Shown one piece after another: positions 12,701 to 25,235 of a stretch of 64,000 bases of DNA (position 1 is the stretch's first letter; the number at the start of each line of letters is the position of its first letter). The notes under the pieces were generated by a model. The model was given only the letters and a program-made list of their open reading frames with translations, had not been told where the DNA came from and made no database searches. The translations under genes were made by a program, and so were the position numbers. Source of the stretch: Sphagnum compactum (taxonomy: Eukaryota > Bryophyta > Sphagnopsida > Sphagnales). The stretch lies in NCBI GenBank assembly GCA_965153455.1, contig OZ234493.1, positions 18,714,213 through 18,778,212 of the forward strand. Direction: 5' to 3'.

Positions 12701-15177
12701 TAGGTTTTGAACTTGAACTACAAAACCTAGTGGTTGAGAAAATATGGGGGTTTATGGCCACAATTGCTCATAGAGCAATCTCAGACATGTGTAGTCTTGG
12801 ACTAAGCAAGTAATTGGAATATATGTGGCGTAGTTCTTCCACTGGGCCAGGTGATAGGCCTACACTAAATGAGGTATTACATCTTCCAACTAGTACTCCT
12901 AGCTTTATTTTGTTTATGTTGCACATTCCATTCAATATGCCACATTGTATGGCATAATGGGTGTAGTCACAATCCAATGAGCCAAAAAGGGCATTGGACC
13001 ACAAAGAAAAACAATCAAAATTTGATAAATATTTATATTTTGCCATCTAAATCCATGGAAATCATGGCAAGTTATTGTTTTTTCATTCATTTGAATGTTA
13101 AGGAATTCAAACCAAAAATCCATTTGATGAAAATTTAAGTTTTAAGTTTTGATTTTGGACCTCGAAGAGTGTACATGAACAAGTCGGACAAGAGTCAATT
13201 TTTCAAAGGACTATCAAAAGGACTCATATAATAAATCACATTTGATGGGAAAAAAATTAAGAGGATAAAGACTTATTAACCACATTATAAAAACATTCAT
13301 ACCTTAAAATATGTGGAATTATAAAACTTTAAAAATTCAAAGAACTTTCCAAAATTGATCCAGAATTTTAGAACTTCAAAAGTCCTTTATCACACATAAA
13401 TGGGGTAAAATGTACATGATGTGTTAAAAAATTTGTAGTTTATCATATAAAAACATAAAAATGTAAAAAAATAAAAATTGTTTATGATTTGAAATTATTA
13501 GCATTTAAAAAAAAGAAACATTGAATTTACAAGGAATCATGACACTTTCAAAAATTCATATTTATTCAAAATGATGAAGAAAAATAAAATTATGTACTTG
13601 GACAACTATAAGCATTTATTATAACAAGTTGTAAAAAACATTATTCCAAAATTCATTCATATGAAAAAGTTTTTTCTGGCAAAAAAGACATGTGATCTTT
13701 TTTCCAATAATCCTATTGGCTCATTATATCTCGTTCACACCTTAATGTGTTCATTTGAATGTTCTATTATTAGTCTCAACAAACCCTTGGTGTTGAAAGA
13801 GGAGATAGACATGGGTTGGGTTTTCCTAGGGAAGGCAAACTTTGGAAATGGTAATGCCTTTCGTGATAGGGGAGGTAAATTCCAACAATTGTTAACAAAG
13901 TTATGGACTTCCAGCTTCATGCATTGTCCCTTAAACTAGGGACGATAAAATAAACATATTAGAACAATGTTGATGTTAGTGTTGCCACCCACAAATTGGA
14001 CGAGGCAACAACAAAAGGTATATACACATGTGTCATATTTCCAATTCTGCTTTATTACTTTAGTTTTTAGATCATGACTAATTACTGATTTATGTTTTAC
14101 ATTCCAATTTTAGTGCTTTGATGTGTAATCATTCCCTTTTACAGGACTAATGACCAAATTCTACCAATAGCACCTATTTTGACAAATATTATGGAAGAAG
14201 TTGAAGAGTTTCAAGGATTAGATTTGCTACGGATGGTTGTAAGTCATGAAACACCAAATCGAAACCCTAGCCATTTAGTTGGTATTGCCTTGCAATCTTA
14301 CATCAATAATCCCACCCTTGCATCACCACCCCCATCAAATGTTGCCTTTGCTACCCTTATTGGGTTCAAGTGGACACCATCCCTTTCCATTGGTCTACAA
14401 CCTCCAAGGTAATCTGCATTGAACCCCTTAAGATCATTATCAAACCTCAATGACACATCTTCCCAAGGTGTGCATTTTTTTAAGCTAATCACAAAGCTCG
14501 ACCCAAAAGGTGCAAGCAATGTGTTGACATGTATGGCGGGATCAAATATTGGTGAATCAAAGGATATGCGTATTTGTGGTTGCAGAAGATGGGGTTACCA
14601 CACGCACTAGTAAAAATAGGCCAAAATGTAACCAATCTTTTTGCGACTACATGCGACTATCAATTATTTGCAATTACATTTGGACATTTTTTGCAACTAT
14701 TTTTTCTGTTGGTCATATTTGCAACTACAGTGCAACTAATTTGCAACTATTTTGATGTTCATCCTTCCATGTGAACAACATTTAATTTAATTTTCATCCA
14801 AGAAAAACAATTTATGTCCCATTAGTTGCAAATGTGACCAATTTAGTTGTAACCCTATAAACAATATAAAGGTATATTTTGAATGTATACGAACAACCAT
14901 ATTAGATATGTATTCAAATATTATTATTATTATAAATTTCCTTGATATTATGGTTACATTAAATGGTATATATTTTGAAGTATTTGTTAAATATATTGTG
15001 CCCATATTACAAGTTTATCCAAACCATTTTATTATACTTCTTAAAATTATTACAAATGACATTTATTATTATTATTATTTATGTTAAATTATATATTTAT
15101 ATGAAACATGTAATAAAAAACTAAATTTCAATGTTATCTTTAACTAAAATTTAAAAATTGTAATATCTTATTACTTA

Positions 15178-15201
15178 ATGATGATGATGATGATGATGAT
15201 A
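15178..15201. repeat. ATG/GAT trinucleotide microsatellite
   Basis: Eight uninterrupted copies of a trinucleotide lie in the AT-rich core of CACTA element 1. ATT trinucleotide tracts are frequent around it. Confidence 0.8.
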
Positions 15202-16433
15202 TTAAAATGATAAAAAAATAATTTTATAATTACTGAAGTAATTATTAAAATTTTAATATATTATTAAATTATTATGAAATTATTTTCAATTGACTAATGT
15301 ACTTATTATGATTAACTTTTATTTATTTAAAAATGAAAACTTAATTATAGTAAATCATAATAGTTCTAACAAGTGACATATAATAATAATAATAATAAAA
15401 TAACTAACTTAGGCTAGTGACAAATTACATTATTGTTATTATTATTATAAATAATCAATTCTGAAATATTATTAGATTAATATAATAATTACTAGGAAAT
15501 ATTAATATATAGTTTTAAGCTTTTGTACTTAAATTTTATAGTTGATATTTATTAATTATTAATTAGTCAATGAATATATTCATTTACTGATATATAATTT
15601 TTATTCTCAGTTCTATTATTTTATTATTATATAATAATTACTGTATTAGTTAGAATGGAAATCTAATAAATTATTATACAAATGCAGAAATTATTTTCAA
15701 AGGAAAAATATACTTATTAAAAATATAAAATATTTACTATAATAGTTCATAAATAGATTTAATGAGTGAATTAATAATACGAATAATAAAAATAAAATAG
15801 TTAACCTTAGCTACCATCTAGCTATAATAATAATTGAATTAATGTCATTTTTATTATTAAATATTAACTTTTATATTTACTATTAACTATATAAATGAAA
15901 ATAATAATGGGAGTAATTATAATAAAATAGTTAGCCTAGGCTAGGTTTTAATTATATTATTAGATATAAAAAACCTAGTAGTCAATATTTAATAGTTATT
16001 AATAATTAAATATCGAATATTTCAGTTATTATATTAATTTATTTGGTTACGAAATAATAATTTATTACTTATTAATAATTAGCTAAATATTTCAATATTA
16101 ACCAATTATTAGTTAATTAAATTGGTTGATAGATTATTATAGTTAATATATAATTATAATTATATAATATTAATGTTTATCTAACTAATTAATTAATTAA
16201 TATTCAATAATAATTCAATAATAAAAAATATTGATTAATAATAATAATAATAATAATTAGTTAGTTGGATAATTTATAAAGCGAATTAGTTAATTTCTAG
16301 TTCAGTTGTTAATTAATTAATTATCAAGTTTATTATTTTATTTTTATTTTTTTATTCATTAAATAATTAATAATTCTATTAGTTAATTAATCAACTAGTT
16401 AGGTGTCACTTATTTACTTAATTATATACTTTT

Positions 16434-16569
16434 GAAGATGGGAATGATACCCAAAACATATGGGATAAATGTGTTAATTGCAAGTCATTTGCAACTGAAC
16501 ATTTTTAGTTGCAAACGACTTGCAACTAAAAAGTTTATCCCATATGTTTTGGCTTTCATTCCCATCTTG
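16434..16569. repeat. Long near-perfect hairpin inside CACTA element 1
   Basis: The left arm (16434-16496), with GATGGGAATGA and CCAAAACATATGGGATAAA, is repeated inverted at 16507-16569. The loop is about 10 bases. The arms include the subterminal motif TTGCAAGT..TTTGCAACT. A transcript could fold into a ~60-bp stem and be a source of small RNAs; this is inference. Confidence 0.8.
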
Positions 16570-16715
16570 AAAAATATATAAACAAGGTGATTTGTCCTAC
16601 ATTTACAAATTAAAATACATGGGCATATGGGATGAGTCATTAAATATGATTTGACCCAAAATAAAATATAAATATTCATGTACTTACACCTAACTACTTA
16701 TTTCCTTAACTTGCA

Positions 16716-16834
16716 TACCTACTTTTCTACCTACCTACCTACCTAAGTAGGTATTTGGCCTAGGTAGGTAAATAGGTCCTATTTAGATAGATGTTTAGCC
16801 TAAATGGGTAGGTAGGTATATAGGTAGGTACCTA
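16716..16834. repeat. CCTA/TAGG-rich tract in CACTA element 1
   Basis: Runs of ACCTACCTACCTA and inverse GGTAGGTAGGTA alternate, allowing fold-back. A matching tract occurs at about 24595-24820 in element 2, so it is a conserved part of this CACTA family. Confidence 0.7.
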
Positions 16835-17527
16835 GTGCAACCTACATATTTAAATATTGATTTAAATTTAATTTGAAAAAATTCAATTAATATGCCACAT
16901 GGAAAAAATTTATTGCACCACGTGTCACAATCTAAACTATCCAAACATAAAAAATAAACATTTTAGATTATTTCAAAATAATAATAATATATTTTTAATT
17001 ATTAAAAGTTGGGACATGTGGCAACACATAATTTGTTCCCATTGTTCACCAAAAAAGTCGCATCTTAGTTGCAAACGACAATACGTATATGACTAGTCAA
17101 AGGATGAAAACGTATTTTGTTGATTTTTTTTTCTTTCATCCAAAATTCGTTGTCATTTGCGACTAGTGTTAATGTGACTTGTCTAACGCAACTATTAAGA
17201 TTTTAGTTGCAAATGTCGCTTGCAACTAAAAATTAGTCGCATGGACCAGTCGCAAAATGACCATTTTCTACTAGTGACGGTCTAATGCCTTGCTTGAAAA
17301 AGATACGTAAATAAATGAATAGTTCCAACAAAAAATGTAGATCTACATTATTTAGTTTCATGGATTAGTTCATTTTAGGACCATTGGAAGGACTTATACC
17401 TAGGTAAGTTATATAAAACATTACATGATATGCTTGTAGAACATTTGAATGAAATTCTCATATTGTCATTTTCTTAACTAAGTTATGTTATGTTTGTTTA
17501 ACTAACAATCCTTGATTTCATTGGCAG

Positions 17528-18180
17528 TTTGGCGTCAATTGTGCAAAACTTCATACAGTCCAAAGGTGGGACCAATAATTCTATTATCTCATTTGTGATT
17601 GCAGGTGAATACTTGAAACTAAGGCTTGATGTTGACATTGGCCTATTCAACAACAAAGAAAGGTTCTTGTCTACTAATGCCATGGAATTCTTTAGGGTGT
17701 GGTTTACACATGGCCAATTATTAAAGGAGTCTATGTACATTACCCACCCCCACTTGTGGGATATTGTGAAGAATTGGATCACAGGAAAGGGAGAGTCAGA
17801 GGATAATGTTATTAAGTTTGTAAGAAAAAAATTAAATGTGCCTTTTGAAGTGAAGGTTGTTTTAGTCCCACTTCAAGATGTAAACCATTGGAGTGTTATT
17901 GTAATGAGTGATGATAGTCTATACCACTATGAGACCCGCTAAAATTTGCAAACATCTTTCATTCACCAGTACTACATTGTTTCTTTGCCAAGATTTGGGC
18001 AATGAAACAAGGTAAGTTGTCTAGCACAAATGAATGGAAATGAACCATGTTTAAGACGAATTGGACCTGGGTTGATGGATTGCAACATGTGTCAGATTGG
18101 GAATGTGGATTTTATGTGATAAAGTTCATCACAAAGTCCTGCAAGTGGATGACACATGATAGATCCACTTCTCTTTAGGT
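17528..18180 (+). pseudogene. Ulp1/C48-like SUMO protease domain (degenerate)
   Basis: An acceptor TTGGCAG at 17521-17527 opens an exon reading to 17942. It contains KVVLVPLQDVNHWSVIVM, with the catalytic His in HW, followed by LYHYE, where the family has an acidic residue. A frameshift near 17990 moves the frame to KIWAMKQGK and then DWECGFYVIKFITKSC (about 18090-18140). That is the catalytic Cys block, with a Gln seven residues earlier (QHVSDWEC). His, Gln and Cys in this order and spacing fit Ulp1-type de-SUMOylating proteases. The frameshift and the stop after YHYETR show that it is no longer functional. Confidence 0.7.
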
Positions 18181-18360
18181 ATTTTTTTAAAAATTCATTA
18201 TCCCATATTTTCCCCCTAATTATCAATCATATTTACAACTATAGTTACACATTTGCTCGGGTGTAGGTGACACAGACTTGGTTCTCAAGGGATGAAACAA
18301 TCCAAAGTCGATCAACATTGGTTGAAGTAGTCAAATAGACGTTGCATAACATTGATGTTT

Positions 18361-20086
18361 TAGACAATGCATGGTTGATTATGCGTGTTTTATTGACTTG
18401 GAAGAGCATCCAAAAGTTGTTGAATTAGACCACTTCATAAGACTACGAGGTACTGAAAGGAGTGATTGACCTAGGAGGATGGTGTGTTCTACCAATTAGT
18501 CGACCACATAGTCTAGATGTGGTTCTAGATTTGTTGGCAAACAATGTTGAATGTTACTAGGTTCTTGTTGCAGAACATTTTGGACATAATGTGAGATGTT
18601 TCAGAACATTTTGGAAACATACATGGTATGAGATGTCTTCGTTTCGGGAATGACCAATGCTTTTGATCATACTCCTTTGAAAGCCACAAAAACCCAATTT
18701 TCAGGACTCCAAAATTTGCAAGAAATTAATAAAAGAATTGATTATATTGTCTTTTGCCATGATGCAGAAAACTAACTTTTCACTTATTGCAAGAAATACA
18801 TGTGGTGGATTTGTTTTGAGCCATTCACATATAGTTATTATTGTAGGACATGTAACAAGTTTGGAGTGCAAGTAACTCTACGTTTTTTGAGGCCACTAAA
18901 TGTAGGGTTGCCAATAGTTAGTGCAATTAAGACATTGAATATCTATGAGGATGTTGATTGTAGGTGCTTTGGAGTGGTTAGATGTAACTTTCATAGTTTG
19001 GCATCAATCCTAGGAAATGTGAGGCAAGCAATTATATTGTTTGTCGGAGCAGTGGGAGTTAATCATGTTACAAGAGTTAGCACAAGTAATTAAGAAAATA
19101 TGCCACTAGCACCTAATAGCGGTTAATGGTTTTGGGATGCAGTTCAAGACCAATAAATTGCTTGACTTAATGGATCTAGAAATCTAGGCAATTAGGAGAT
19201 GTACATCAAGCTCTTGTAATGGTTGAACATATATTGAGTTTTTTTGCCATTGCAATGTGCTCATTCATTGATTCTCTAATGCTAAATTTTTTTATGTGGA
19301 CAATAATTTTGAAACCTTATAGGATTTTGAAAGCAAATGGATGCAATTTGCACGTGCATGTTTTCATTAGATCAAAATATTGCATAGTATTGTAGTCAAT
19401 GTTTCATGATATCTTGTAACTCAATTTGTGAAACATAATTGTTTATAAAAGTTCATAACACATTGGAAATTAATATCTTGTTTTCTAATTCACCTCATTT
19501 GTAGGAGTTGTTTTACATTCAAAGTTGTGTTCTTCATATTACCCATTCCTATACAATCTGAAGATTTGCATGATGTTTTAATGAGTTGAATTGTGGAGAT
19601 AGTTGGCAGAAAAAAATGCAAATTACATTCACATAGTCTTCACAAACCAAGTTGAATTGTGTAGACAAATTTGGTAAATGATGAAAACATCATACGTGTT
19701 TATTGAACTCAAGGCAAACTTTATTTCTTTTCTTCAAACAACAATTTCATTCAAACTTTTCAAAATGTTCTACAAAAAAAAATTATGTCATATATTATAT
19801 AGGTTCTACAAATGGCAAATTGTTTTAGTATGTATTTGCCTATGAGCCCAATGTGGCCCAAGGCACACCAATGGCATAACTGTTTATAACTACTTTGACA
19901 TACTCTAATGGAATGGTTGCCATTTAAAGAAGTCTATATGCGAATATACTTTGTTGATTATCTTTCAGCTAGTTGTTTTTTAGAGCATTGGATTCAAGCA
20001 ATCCTTTGTGTCTTTTCAAATTATTATCATTAGGCACAATTAAGAACAATGGTTTTTGCATCAAAGTTCTCCAAACCTGCAATGCT
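18361..20086. other. No clear gene; decayed coding-like text
   Basis: Short frames such as 18800-19093 have no recognisable domain. The stretch lies between the convergent Ulp1-type and Mutator-like remnants and may be inner sequence of the same element. No terminal repeats were identified. Confidence 0.4.
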
Positions 20087-21300
20087 TTATGCTAGCATAT
20101 CTTGTTGTTTTCTTCTCAAAACTTTCAATCCAAATAGTAAATGTTTTTGTAACGATGGAAAATCACATGCAATAGTTTTGAGTTCCCTCAAAACCTGGTC
20201 AATTAACTCACCTAGGTTTAAAGTTGTGTAGGCTTCATCTTGCTCTATTGTTTCCAAGGCATCAACATCGTCAGGCTTCTCATTCACATCAAATTCTTGA
20301 TCAGGCATGTCAATAGAATTAATGTGGACATCCAATGCCGGACCCTTATGAACCCCATGGAGTGTATTTGTCTTTGTACAATTGCCCCATCTAGAACATG
20401 AGGATGGAGCATTTTGAAACTTTTCATAACATACAAATTATTCCTCGCACTGCAAAAAGGCAATTACATTGTGGCCATTCAAAAGTTAAAGCATGTATAA
20501 TCCACACTTTCGATGGGTGGTTGGTGGATGCCACTAATGCAATATCCTCCCCATCTGGGCGTAACATCACATTGTGTTTGGAATATCACGGGCTCTAAGT
20601 ACAATGCTCGCAACAATGCCTTCCTATTTTTTGTTTCATACATAACCAAAGATTTTCAGCTACACACCATACTAGTAGTGTGTTAGAACATCACCAACTA
20701 GATGGTAAATCAACCAATCCATTCTGCACCCAATGAACCTTTCTCTTGAAGAGTACAATATTCTTTTCATGTTTTGTGGAATGATTCCACATAGGAGTTT
20801 CTGTCCTACCTTGCATGTTTCGATTCCCAACACACCACATCCCTACCTTCAACAACTAATGATCTTTGAGGTATTGAATGAATTGAATTGCATTTGGGAA
20901 ACTTATTTCCAACGACTGAATTTGTTGTTTTTCCCACAAGATAAGGTCAAAATTGGTGGGACATCCTTGCAAATGCATTATCCTCCCAAGGGCACATAAG
21001 ACTTTAGCTCATTCCTCTACAAATGCAATCTTCTTTACGACATTCCCAACCCATGTTTTCCACACATGCCACAAACACAAAAGCATGCTAGCTTTTGGTC
21101 AAACATTGCTTCATGGAAAAACAATTTCAATAAGGCAATGTGTGCCCCAACAACAATGGCAAAAACAAATCAAATTCACATTAAGGATATGCTTGTTCTA
21201 TTGGGGATAATGTACCTAGGAGCAATGACACAAAATACGACAATGACTATGTTTTACATGGGAACATTTGCTACAAATGTAGACTGTAGATTGTAATGGT
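20087..21300 (-). pseudogene. Mutator-like transposase remnant with SWIM zinc finger
   Basis: Reading from high to low coordinates with frame changes, I see LCLWHVWKTWVGNVVKKIAF (~21080-21020). This resembles the C..WH block of Mutator/FAR1-type transposases. Next come a VESFHK segment and DWLIYHLVGDVLTHY (~20740-20680), then HPSKVWIIHALTFEWPQCNC (~20520-20460), a SWIM-type CxC, followed by a shifted KSFKMLHPHVLDG. The intact tail at 20335-20087 contains EFDVNEKPDDVDALETIEQD and a hydrophobic C-terminus. Stops and frameshifts are numerous, so it is dead. Together with the convergent Ulp1-type gene it recalls Mutator elements that carry Ulp1 genes. Family placement rests on order and spacing of short blocks only. 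Confidence 0.5.
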
Positions 21301-22179
21301 TTTTTGCATTTGTACATGAAATTGCAATGGGCACTTAAGCTTGTACCAGACTATTGAGTTGACACATTGTTAATTTTCAATGCCCATTAACATACACCTA
21401 GGATATTGTTTTGTAATAAAAAAAACCTATAAACCCAAATTGAACAGAAAGCAAAAACTTATACCTAAACCAAAACTTGTGAACCCAAGTTGACAAATTG
21501 TAGTATATTTTGGTTCTGTTCATATGAAGGTAGATATGACCTTTGAAGGCAGAATTGAAAACACGACAAGTGCAAACAAATCCCAAATGGAGACAAATAA
21601 CCTTTGGGACTTATTTTGGAAAAGAATAATCTTACTTCGAGATGTTGATTTCTACTTGAGCATTATCAACAATGATAGCATACAACATCCAATCATTTGG
21701 CATTCTTTGAGATAGTGATTGGCAGACTAGATGGAGGTCATTTTTTCGGCATTTTCTAATTACAATGAATGCAATGGGTATTTCATTTTGCCATTCGTCA
21801 AACACCATCATTGTGTATGGAGAGTACTACAAAAAAACATAGTGCAAGGTTAATAGGTTGAATGTTATAAAACATAAAAGTAGACAATACGAATAAACAT
21901 ACAACATCCGTGTTTAAACAATACAAACAAGCATATGACATGTTTAAATAATGCACATGACATCCATGTTCGAACAATACAAGTATATGAATGACATTTG
22001 TGTCTTCCATTTGAACCTATGAAAAGCAAATTTCACACAACTATTATTGCCAATCGTGACCCATGAAGTTTGTGATGAAGGTAAATCTCATTTTTCATAC
22101 CTAGATTTTGTGAGGAATTTTTCCGTTGCTTTTTCCACAATGACTATTGATGAAAGATTCTAATTCAATTGTACTCGTG
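21301..22179. other. No gene recognised
   Basis: Moderately AT-rich. It may hold the 5' end of the Mutator-like transposase on the minus strand, but no readable domain remains. A short tandem pattern around 21880-21980 (AACAATAC and ATGACAT motifs) is noticeable. Confidence 0.35.
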
Positions 22180-25100
22180 CACTAGAAGAAAAAGGCCAAT
22201 ATGTGACCAATGCATTTACAACTATTTGCAACTATTTGGTTTTGTAACTAAATTTTTGCTTTCTATGATTAATGTGACATCATGCTAACATCAACCGAGT
22301 CACTTATGATTAACTTGCAACTAATTTGCAACTAAATTGGTTTACATCTATATATGAGTTGGATTTATAATCCAAGAATAACCATTTAAAGTCACATTAA
22401 TCGCAAGCGGATTAATGTTTAGTCGAAATCAACATATATTTACATAGATTAATTAGAGTAATTATTTGATTTATGATTCAACTTAATATTCAAAGTATTT
22501 TCATTGTAATTAATATATAGTTATTACAAAATCATAATATTTTATTTATTTAAACATTAATTATAATATACACATAATTTATAATTAAACTTAATTATTC
22601 ATCATTTTAATTTTTATTATTTTAAAATTTAAAACATTGTAACTACATTTAATTGAATTAATTTAATTTTATACTTGTAAAAATTACATTCAAGTATACA
22701 AGAATATTTAATTATATACTTACAACATATAATTTTTATTACATCATAAAGAATTTGGAATAATTTTATTGAAAATTTAATATAATAATAATTATTTATT
22801 TTACTTATATTTATTAATATTTCTATAAAAATTAATAAATAATATTATAACATAAAATTTCACATTAATTAAAATGATAGTCCCCAATCATAAAAAATAA
22901 CTATCACATTTAAAACACTTATTTTTTACTATTAATAATAAAATAATTCTATATTAAATGAGAAGTTATGTTTTATAGTTAAGGTTTTTATTTCGAAATT
23001 TTATAATAATATTAAAATAATGAGCAAAGTTGTTGTAATTATTGTATTTAAAAACAGAAATACACTAATATAATAGTATGTATTATTCACTACTTACTCA
23101 TTAACAGTAAATTGTTAATATAAAAACATAAAATATAATAATAATAATTATTCTATAGTGGCATAAAACTATTAAAATTTACTTAATCTATTTGTAAGTT
23201 AGAATTAGAATACTTGAATAATTAATTTATAATTACGTTTTACTATTATGATTCATAAATTATAAATTATAATTTTAGTTCTTATTTCAGTTTCCAGAAT
23301 AATCATAATTTAATTAAAATAATTCATGTTATGACCATAACTACATGGATTTAAAAATAATAAACTAAAATATTTATTTCATGTAACTATTTGTTCATAA
23401 TATATCACTATTATAAATAATTATAAATGATTATATTTACTAATTATAAGTTACAGTAAATAGTTATTGTACAACATAAGTTTTTATATTATATAATTTA
23501 TATTCTTATAGTGAAATAAATCAATTACTGTAATTAATGTTACACTACTTTAAAATCATTACAATTATTTCAGATAAATGTTAATTATAGTAATTTCATA
23601 ATTTATTTTTTCTAATTGAACATAATTATTCACAATCTGTAATCTATAACTTTAAATCTGAATTAAGTTTGTGGAATTTTTTTTAATGTAGTTAAAATAA
23701 TTATTGTAATGATAATAATTGCAGGAATTACTATCCAGTAGTTTTTTAATAAAAGAATTCTGTAATTACTTATCTAGGATAAATATTTTATAGTAATATT
23801 ACAGTAATAAAAAAATATATATGTTCAACAAATTCTTATATTCATATTTATTAATCAAAAATGGAAAAAAACACATTTTGACCAATAAATAGTTTTACAA
23901 TAATAAGTTTAATTATATAATAATTACAATAATTCATTTAATGTCACTTTTGAAATAAATAATTTGTGTAGGAATTTATTTTCTGAAAGAAATTATTATT
24001 TCATTAATTTTAATTTGAAAATAAATATTTATAATATTTATTTTAAAGTATAATAATTAAATTATTCTTAAATTAATTATATCATCTATAATTTGACCAG
24101 ATTTTAAAAATTAAGAAAATATTTTAAATTATTTAAATCATTTATTTATCCATGAGTTATGTATTAACAAGTTGTGAGTAACTAAATAGGTAGTTAGTTA
24201 AATATTTAAAAACTATTAGTTACTTAGATAGTGGATAATGAATACTTAATATTTGTAGCGTATAGTTTATATTTTAAATAAATTTTTAATTTAGTCATTA
24301 TTAATTAAATGATTATTTAATTATCTAGTGAGCCATGTGATTGAATTGTTTAAAAATCTAAAAACCAAGAAAAAAGGCATGAAGAAAGTTTTGAAATTGC
24401 AACTTAGTTTGTGAGGAAGTTACAACTTCAAAATTTATCCCATAGTGTTTATTCTCCATTTTTAGTTTGAGCATTATATAAATAAAAAGTGTGGTCATCC
24501 AATTTCACATTAAAAAATGTGTGCACATGGGATGAACCATTTAAAAGGTTTAACTCAAAACAAAAACAAAATTTATGCATAATTTTAGATTGCCTACTTC
24601 CCCAACCTACTTGTCTGCGTAGCTAAATAGGTGCCTAGTTTGACTTACCCACCTAAGTTGACCTATGTACTTACCTACTTAAGTACTTACATATATGAGT
24701 AGCTATTTAACCTAAAAAAATAGGACCTACCTACTTATCTTTTTACCTAAGTAAATAGGTAATTATTTCACTTAAATTTTTAGCCATCTACTTATGTACC
24801 TACCTAAGTACCTACCAACCTAATATTAATATTTTGTGTTTTTTTTAAATGCCACGTGGCATCTTTAATTTAGGCCACGTGTCATAATCAAATTCATCCA
24901 AACATGTGAATTGAACGTTTTAAATTATTTCAAAATAATAATATTATCTATTTTAAATAATTAAATATTGGCACATGCGGCAACATTTCATTTGCCTTCA
25001 ATAATGACCAAAATGGTCACATCTTAGTTGCATGTGACAATACTTATATAATGGAGTCAAAGGATGAACTTGTATTTCTTGATTTTTTCGTTCATCCAAT

Positions 25101-25232
25101 ACCCTTGTCGTTTGCGACTAATATCACATGCGATTTGTCGAAGGTGACTAAGGGGATTTTAGTTGCAAATGTTGTTTACAACTAAAATTTAGTTGTAGGG
25201 ACCAATCGAAAATAAGTGTTTTTCTTTTAGTG
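22180..25232 (+). mobile_element. Non-autonomous CACTA element 2
   Basis: It begins CACTAGAAGAAAAAGGCCAA and ends in the inverse TTTTTCTTTTAGTG. A 3-bp duplication GTG flanks it (22177-22179 and 25233-25235). Subterminal TTGCAACTA motifs, the CCTA/TAGG tract (24595-24820), a CACGTGGC-containing block and the right-end ~250 bases all match element 1. The core is very AT-rich and has no transposase. Confidence 0.87.
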
Positions 25233-25235
25233 GTG

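Larger units (their letters stand above)
14605..17276 (+). mobile_element. Non-autonomous CACTA element 1, inserted in the Ulp1-type gene
   Basis: The left end reads CACTAGTAAAAATAGGCC; the right end is its inverse, TTTTCTACTAGTG. A 3-bp target duplication ACG flanks it (14602-14604 and 17277-17279). These are the terminal sequence and duplication length of plant CACTA (En/Spm) elements. Subterminal motifs such as TTGCAACTAA and TTAGTTGCAAATG recur in both orientations near both ends. The core is extremely AT-rich and has no transposase. A long hairpin and a CCTA/TAGG tract lie near the right end. Element 2 (22180-25232) shares the ends and the same right-end layout. Confidence 0.88.
10043..18360 (+). 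pseudogene. Broken multi-exon gene of unknown N-terminus with C-terminal Ulp1-type protease domain
   Basis: Coding-like text with plausible splice sites runs on the plus strand: ~10480-10980 (contains FPNGNWPTFQCKFYKNYY, donor at CACG|GTATGT), 11161-11245 (NARVHNLYRTFRFPNFHSLL), ~11421-11760 (SVCDLAPPLMEVQMNGLYVL), ~12035-12800 (VAKGVERTTIIFEIVAKSLN, then interrupted by TAG and TGA stops), 14179-14604 and 17528-18180. The final exons hold a C48 cysteine protease (entered separately). The N-terminal parts match no family I recognise. A CACTA element is inserted in the exon ending at 14604. Several in-frame stops and at least one frameshift make it non-functional. Ulp1-like genes of this sort are often carried by plant Mutator and CACTA elements, and a Mutator-like transposase remnant lies downstream on the other strand. 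The exon model is approximate. Confidence 0.5.

Noticed and set aside
14700-17200. Extremely AT-rich block as a possible origin, centromere or organelle insertion
   Set aside because: It is bounded exactly by CACTA termini with a target duplication, and shares its layout with 22180-25232.
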